Shown here piece by piece: positions 6,384 to 9,636 of a DNA stretch of 9,636 bases. The stretch covers positions 1-9,636 of the forward strand of contig CALABZ010000088.1 in NCBI GenBank assembly GCA_937888615.1. Direction: 5' to 3'. This stretch comes from an uncultured Lentisphaeria bacterium (GTDB lineage: Bacteria; Verrucomicrobiota; Lentisphaeria; Victivallales; Victivallaceae). The first letter of the stretch is position 1; each line of letters opens with the position of its first letter. The position numbers were made by a program, and so were the translations under genes. Under the pieces are notes generated by a model. It saw only the letters and a program-made list of their open reading frames with translations, was not told the DNA's origin and searched no databases.

Positions 6384-7340
6384 TTATCGGGTTTCTTTGG
6401 CCAGCTCGCAGTTCATGAACAGCGTGATCGCCCAAACACTGCACAGCGCTATGTACCCCACCGTGTAAACCCCGACATATAGAATATAGAGGACCGGAAT
6501 GAATTGGTTTGAGGCCAGGGCATCCGCCATCCAGAAGTATTGCCAGTTTGGCAGCAGGGCATAGCAGATGTAGGAGAAAACGGCAGTAATCGGAGACGAG
6601 GACTCTCCGCTGAATAAATAACTGGACATCATGCCGAGGAAGAAGAGGATCGAACACATCACCAGATTCGGCACCATGTCGAGCCGGGTCGAGAATACCA
6701 CCGTCAGCGTGGACATGATCGAAACACTGAAGAACAGCAGGATCAACGCCTTCGACAGGTTCAGCATATCCATTTCGGAATGTTCGCTCAGGATAATGGT
6801 CCCGATCATCATCAGAGGCAGCGTCACCAGCAGAGCGGTGAAGCTGACCGACGGAAACGGGAGCCCTTTCAGGTAGTTCAGAACCATGCCGAGAATGGAA
6901 CAGGCGATCAGGATGGCAAAGTAAATGAAAAACGCGGTCATGTCGAACCGGAACTGATCCTTGGCTACATATACCGAAATGATCGTGGCGCAGTTGCAGA
7001 GAAAAACGAACAGCAGCGAGGCCGTCATAATACCGCAAATCTTTGCCATGATGAAACTCCAGCGACGGACCGGTTTTGACATCAGCAGCAATACGGTGCC
7101 GTTGCGCATTTCGCGCGATATCGTGTGGCTGGCACACAATACCGCGGCGAATAATCCGAATACCATGGAGGTCGCCATGGCGCTGTCCACCACCAGTTTC
7201 AATTGTTCGGAGAAAACAAAGAGTGAAGCGGACGGGAAAAGCCCGATCAGCACTAATGCAGTTAACAACAGAATAAAGAAAATCGGTTCGCGGATGGATT
7301 CCCGAAAGGTATTCCTGGCAATCTGAAAAAAGTTAATCAT
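6384..7340 (-). CDS. ABC-2 type transporter permease
   Basis: A 318-residue polytopic inner-membrane protein of the ABC-2 permease class, whose members usually pair with a CcmA/NatA-type ATPase to export lipids, polysaccharides or drugs or to aid membrane-protein maturation. Hydrophobic segments lie at roughly 20-42, 56-71, 102-124, 133-152, 165-184, 197-218, 225-243 and 282-309. The cytoplasmic motif ISREMRNGTVLLLMSKPVRR (74-93) is the 'E...gt...LlskPvsR' block typical of this class. The ATG at 7340 has no canonical ribosome site, only a weak TGAAG. It starts 22 bp after the stop of the exported-protein gene and ends four bases before the DppF-like ATPase. The cognate ATPase is not evident; the neighbour is from the importer class. 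Substrate unknown. Confidence 0.82.
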   Translation of the reverse strand: MINFFQIARNTFRESIREPIFFILLLTALVLIGLFPSASLFVFSEQLKLVVDSAMATSMVFGLFAAVLCASHTISREMRNGTVLLLMSKPVRRWSFIMAKICGIMTASLLFVFLCNCATIISVYVAKDQFRFDMTAFFIYFAILIACSILGMVLNYLKGLPFPSVSFTALLVTLPLMMIGTIILSEHSEMDMLNLSKALILLFFSVSIMSTLTVVFSTRLDMVPNLVMCSILFFLGMMSSYLFSGESSSPITAVFSYICYALLPNWQYFWMADALASNQFIPVLYILYVGVYTVGYIALCSVWAITLFMNCELAKETR

Positions 7341-7362
7341 TGTGCTTCAGGGGTGTGTGATA

Positions 7363-8118
7363 TTATTTGGTTTTGGGAGCGGCGGGCGCGGGGGTAGAAG
7401 CCGGTGCGGTGGTCTGGGGTTTTTCGGCCGCTTTCGGCATGACGGGCGGCTGTTTGATTTCGGATTCGGCTTTGGCTTCCGGCTCTACGGGAACGACCAT
7501 TTTGGTCTGGGGGGTGTTCACCACCGGGACCGGAATTTCATCAACGACGGTTTCTTCTTCGACGAATTCCTGGGCCGGCAGGGGAGTGGTGGCCGCCGGA
7601 TATTTACCCGGGTTATAGAAACCACGGTCTACCTGGCGGTTGAGTTTGTCGAAATCGCCGGACAGGTTCGGCAGGTTCATCATATCGCCCAAACTGCTGG
7701 CCGTTGCTTCCCAGTCTTTGACTGGAACAAGAATGACCTGAATTCTTTTGTCGATCTGGTCGATGTAGTGCTGCGGCACGTAATCGGTTCCACCCAGGAT
7801 ATAGACTTTTTCCGGCTGGGCGAAGTTGACGAAACGCATGACATTCTTTTCAGTCAGGAGAAATGCCGGTTGTTTTTTGTTGACCGGGCAGAAAAAGATG
7901 TTTTTCTGGCCTTCGGCGGGAAGAAGGACGTAGGGCTGTCGGGATTCCGCCTGGATCAAATCGGCCAGGAGGCGACTTTTTGTGTAGTTGGACGTAATGA
8001 TGATCGATCGGATGTCCTTGCGAGGCCCCCTGAACCAGTTGAAAATATCCTGGAAATCAGCGAATGATGATGCGGAAGCAAGCATCGTAATACCGAGAAT
8101 CAGCATGACCTTTTTCAT
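7363..8118 (-). CDS. Exported protein with CWB2-like core and Pro/Ala-rich tail
   Basis: A 251-residue protein I cannot assign to a characterised gene. Residues 1-20 form a Sec signal peptide (KK, hydrophobic core, cleavage likely after SFA at 20). Residues about 36-147 resemble one unit of the cell-wall-binding repeat 2 family: a strand-helix start (IIITSNYTKSRLLADLI), PAFLLTEKNV, then EKVYILGGTDYVPQHYIDQI (103-122), close to the family's 'vyilGGt.avs..v..qi', and KDWEATASSLGDMM (134-147), matching its 'dRyeTa..ia' position. Residues 175-251 are low-complexity, rich in Pro, Ala, Glu and Val, likely an unstructured periplasmic or wall-facing linker. The ATG at 8118 has AGGAG seven bases upstream. 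First gene of the minus-strand run; role unknown. Confidence 0.7.
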   Translation of the reverse strand: MKKVMLILGITMLASASSFADFQDIFNWFRGPRKDIRSIIITSNYTKSRLLADLIQAESRQPYVLLPAEGQKNIFFCPVNKKQPAFLLTEKNVMRFVNFAQPEKVYILGGTDYVPQHYIDQIDKRIQVILVPVKDWEATASSLGDMMNLPNLSGDFDKLNRQVDRGFYNPGKYPAATTPLPAQEFVEEETVVDEIPVPVVNTPQTKMVVPVEPEAKAESEIKQPPVMPKAAEKPQTTAPASTPAPAAPKTK

Positions 8119-8124
8119 AACGAA

Positions 8125-8129
8125 CTCCT
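8125..8129 (-). promoter_or_regulatory. Ribosome binding site of the exported-protein gene
   Basis: AGGAG on the minus strand, six to seven bases before the ATG at 8118. It is the best ribosome site within the minus-strand block and supports this gene as the head of the operon. Confidence 0.65.
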
Positions 8130-8172
8130 ATTTATAAGTATAAAACGCTCTGTTTTAGTTTACTGTAGAGAT

Positions 8173-8200
8173 AACATATACTAAAAACCGTTAATCGCAA
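8173..8200 (-). promoter_or_regulatory. Possible sigma70 promoter of the minus-strand operon
   Basis: On the minus strand TTGCGA (8195-8200) and TATGTT (8173-8178) are separated by 16 bases, each matching four of six consensus positions, with an AT-rich spacer. The start would be near 8165, giving a leader of about 45 nt. A second -10-like hexamer, TATACT, lies closer to the gene but has no matching -35. Weak call. Confidence 0.3.
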
Positions 8201-8237
8201 GTGGAAATCCCAAAAAAAAGAAAGTTTCCTGAGGCCT

Positions 8238-9636
8238 TTAGTGCGCTTTTTTCAGAACGATGGCGGTCCGACAGGGCAGATAGAGATGAATCCGGTGACA
8301 AATTGACTGATCCACCTTGTCCGGCTGCGTGAAATATATCTGTCCGCTTTCCAGCCGGTTGAAACCGCCGAACTCCGGGGCATCGGAATCCAGAATCAGG
8401 TGATATTCGCCCGGCAGAGTCTCCAATATGTAGTCGGCAGGGGATTGCGTTGGATGAAAGTTGAAAATAAAAAGAAGTCCGTTGCGTTCAAAAGCCAGCA
8501 CCTTGCTGGCCTCGTCGGTTTTTAACAACTGCGGACAGGCCTCGAATATCCGGAAATGCTTGATCACGGCCAGCATTTCCTGGTCGAACCGGATCAGATC
8601 CTTGAAGCGCAGCGATTCATTGTCGGCCAGCGACCATTGGCGGCGCGCGTGCTCATAACTCCAGTTGTTGCCTTCGCGCGGGAAATCGATCCATTCCGGG
8701 TGTCCGAACTCGTTGCCCATGAAATTGAGGTAGCCGTTGGCGGCGGAAGCCAGGGTGGCGAGGCGGGTCATCTTGTGAAGGGCGATGCCGCGGTCCACCT
8801 CCAGACTCATCGAAAATGAATGCATCGAATCGTACATGGCTTTGCCGATCAGGCGGAAGATCGCGGTCTGGCCGCCGACGATGGCTTGATCGTGGCATTC
8901 CACATAACTGATGGTGCGCTCGTCCCGGCGGCGGTTGGTCAACTCGTGCCAGAGCCCCCCCATGTTCCAGGTTTCGTCGGGCTGGTCGAAAAGCTTGAAC
9001 CAATAGTCGGTAACCCCCATCGCCAGGCGGTAATCGAAACCGATGCCGCCCGCAGTGTCCAGCGTCGTCGCCAGTCCGGGCATTCCGCTGACGTCCTCGG
9101 CAATAGTTGTGGCGTCCGGGCGCACCTCGTGAATGACTTTATTGGCCAGCGCCAGATAAATCAGCGAGTCGAGGTCCACCGTGCCGCCGAAATAGTCGTC
9201 GTAAGACGTAAACGCATGATACATGCCGTGATGCAGGTACAGCATGCTGGTGACACCGTCGAAACGGAACCCGTCCACGTGATATTCGTCCAACCAGAAA
9301 CGGCAGTTGGAAAGCAGGAAATGCAGGACTTCCGATTTGCTGTAGTTGAACAGATAGGAATCCCAGCCGTCGTGAATTCCGCGTCCGCCGTCGTGAAAAT
9401 ACTGATAGCGGGTGCCGTCGAGATTGCCGAGCCCTTCGCGTTCATTTTTTACGGCATGCGAATGGATCAGGTCGATCACAACCCGGAGGCCGAGTTTATG
9501 TGCGGTATCGACCAGCGATTTGAATTCCTCCGGTGTGCCGAAACGCGACGACACAGCGAAAAAATTCGATACATGATACCCGAATGACCCGTAATAGGGG
9601 TGCTCCAGCACCGCCATCAACTGCACGGTATTGTAA
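8238..9636 (-). CDS. glgB: 1,4-alpha-glucan branching enzyme, GH13_8 eukaryotic-type (5' partial)
   Basis: The C-terminal part of a glycogen branching enzyme, which cuts alpha-1,4 glucan chains and rejoins them by alpha-1,6 bonds. The frame stays open to the window edge, reading YNTVQLMAV, so the N-terminus with its CBM48 domain lies outside. Counting from the V of that motif (codon at 9626): EHPYYGSFGYHVSNFFAVSS (8-27), region I DLIHSH (52-57), region II GFRFDGVTSMLY (119-130, nucleophile Asp123), region III TIAEDVSGMP (174-183, acid/base Glu177), region IV ECHDQ (243-247, Asp246), then FMGNEFGHPEWIDFPR (302-317) and the C-terminal beta domain. YYGSFGYHV, IHSH and FRFDGVTS are those of subfamily GH13_8 (plants, yeast, animals and some bacteria), not the usual bacterial GH13_9. 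All catalytic residues are present. Confidence 0.94.
   Translation of the reverse strand, partial: YNTVQLMAVLEHPYYGSFGYHVSNFFAVSSRFGTPEEFKSLVDTAHKLGLRVVIDLIHSHAVKNEREGLGNLDGTRYQYFHDGGRGIHDGWDSYLFNYSKSEVLHFLLSNCRFWLDEYHVDGFRFDGVTSMLYLHHGMYHAFTSYDDYFGGTVDLDSLIYLALANKVIHEVRPDATTIAEDVSGMPGLATTLDTAGGIGFDYRLAMGVTDYWFKLFDQPDETWNMGGLWHELTNRRRDERTISYVECHDQAIVGGQTAIFRLIGKAMYDSMHSFSMSLEVDRGIALHKMTRLATLASAANGYLNFMGNEFGHPEWIDFPREGNNWSYEHARRQWSLADNESLRFKDLIRFDQEMLAVIKHFRIFEACPQLLKTDEASKVLAFERNGLLFIFNFHPTQSPADYILETLPGEYHLILDSDAPEFGGFNRLESGQIYFTQPDKVDQSICHRIHLYLPCRTAIVLKKAH

Noticed and set aside
6334..7137. Minus-strand 267-codon frame overlapping the ABC-2 permease
   Set aside because: It is a +1 shadow of the permease, rich in His/Arg/Pro with no hydrophobic helices and no ribosome site; the permease frame has the class motif.
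7342..8067. Plus-strand 241-codon open frame opposite the exported-protein gene, starting with Gly/Phe-rich sequence
   Set aside because: It is the antisense of the Pro/Ala-rich tail and CWB2-like core. The minus-strand frame has a signal peptide, a ribosome site and operon context; the plus frame has none and its composition is what a mirrored Pro/Ala tail would give.
8212..8237. Run of eight T (minus strand) after the glgB stop as a terminator
   Set aside because: The bases before the run form no stable GC-rich stem; only weak 4-5 bp pairings are possible.
8820..9587. Plus-strand 255-codon open frame opposite glgB
   Set aside because: glgB on the other strand carries all GH13 catalytic regions; the antisense frame matches no family I recognise and is a by-product of codon bias.

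Overview
The window is a gene-dense, mid-GC bacterial segment of ordinary housekeeping and transport genes with no mobile elements, RNA genes or CRISPR. It starts inside a plus-strand gene and ends inside a minus-strand gene. The organism is probably a Gram-negative-type bacterium of the PVC group (Lentisphaerota or Verrucomicrobiota-like). This is inference only, from a eukaryotic-type (GH13_8) glycogen branching enzyme, stand-alone CBM9-like proteins and an exported protein with a Pro/Ala tail. No marker gene settles it.

Left part (1-1174): the 3' end of a riboflavin-pathway reductase (RibD C-terminal domain, plus strand) runs 17 bp into the 3' end of a convergent four-helix membrane protein of the DUF486/DMT type (minus strand). 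A 334-bp AT-rich intergenic region then carries a minus-strand sigma70-like promoter for the membrane protein. It also holds a near-perfect sigma54 (-24/-12) promoter firing rightwards.

Nitrogen module (1112-2827): sigma54 promoter, a PII signal protein (GlnK type) and an AmtB ammonium channel in one operon, closed by a 32-nt perfect palindrome with a T-tract. The PII protein keeps its 2-oxoglutarate and ATP residues but has Met instead of the uridylylated Tyr51, so control by GlnD-type uridylylation at the usual site is not expected.

Minus-strand block (8118 down to 2836): six genes with tight or overlapping junctions except for one 80-bp gap. In transcription order they are: an exported protein with a single cell-wall-binding-repeat-2-like core and a Pro/Ala-rich tail; an ABC-2 type permease; an oligopeptide-type (DppF/OppF) ABC ATPase; a LivJ-type substrate-binding lipoprotein; and two tandem paralogous cytoplasmic CBM9-like proteins of identical length. 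The three ABC parts belong to three different ABC classes and lack their usual partners here. Whether they work together is open; this is the least explained part of the window.

Right end (8238-9636): the C-terminal two-thirds or so of a 1,4-alpha-glucan branching enzyme of subfamily GH13_8, minus strand, with its 5' part beyond the window.
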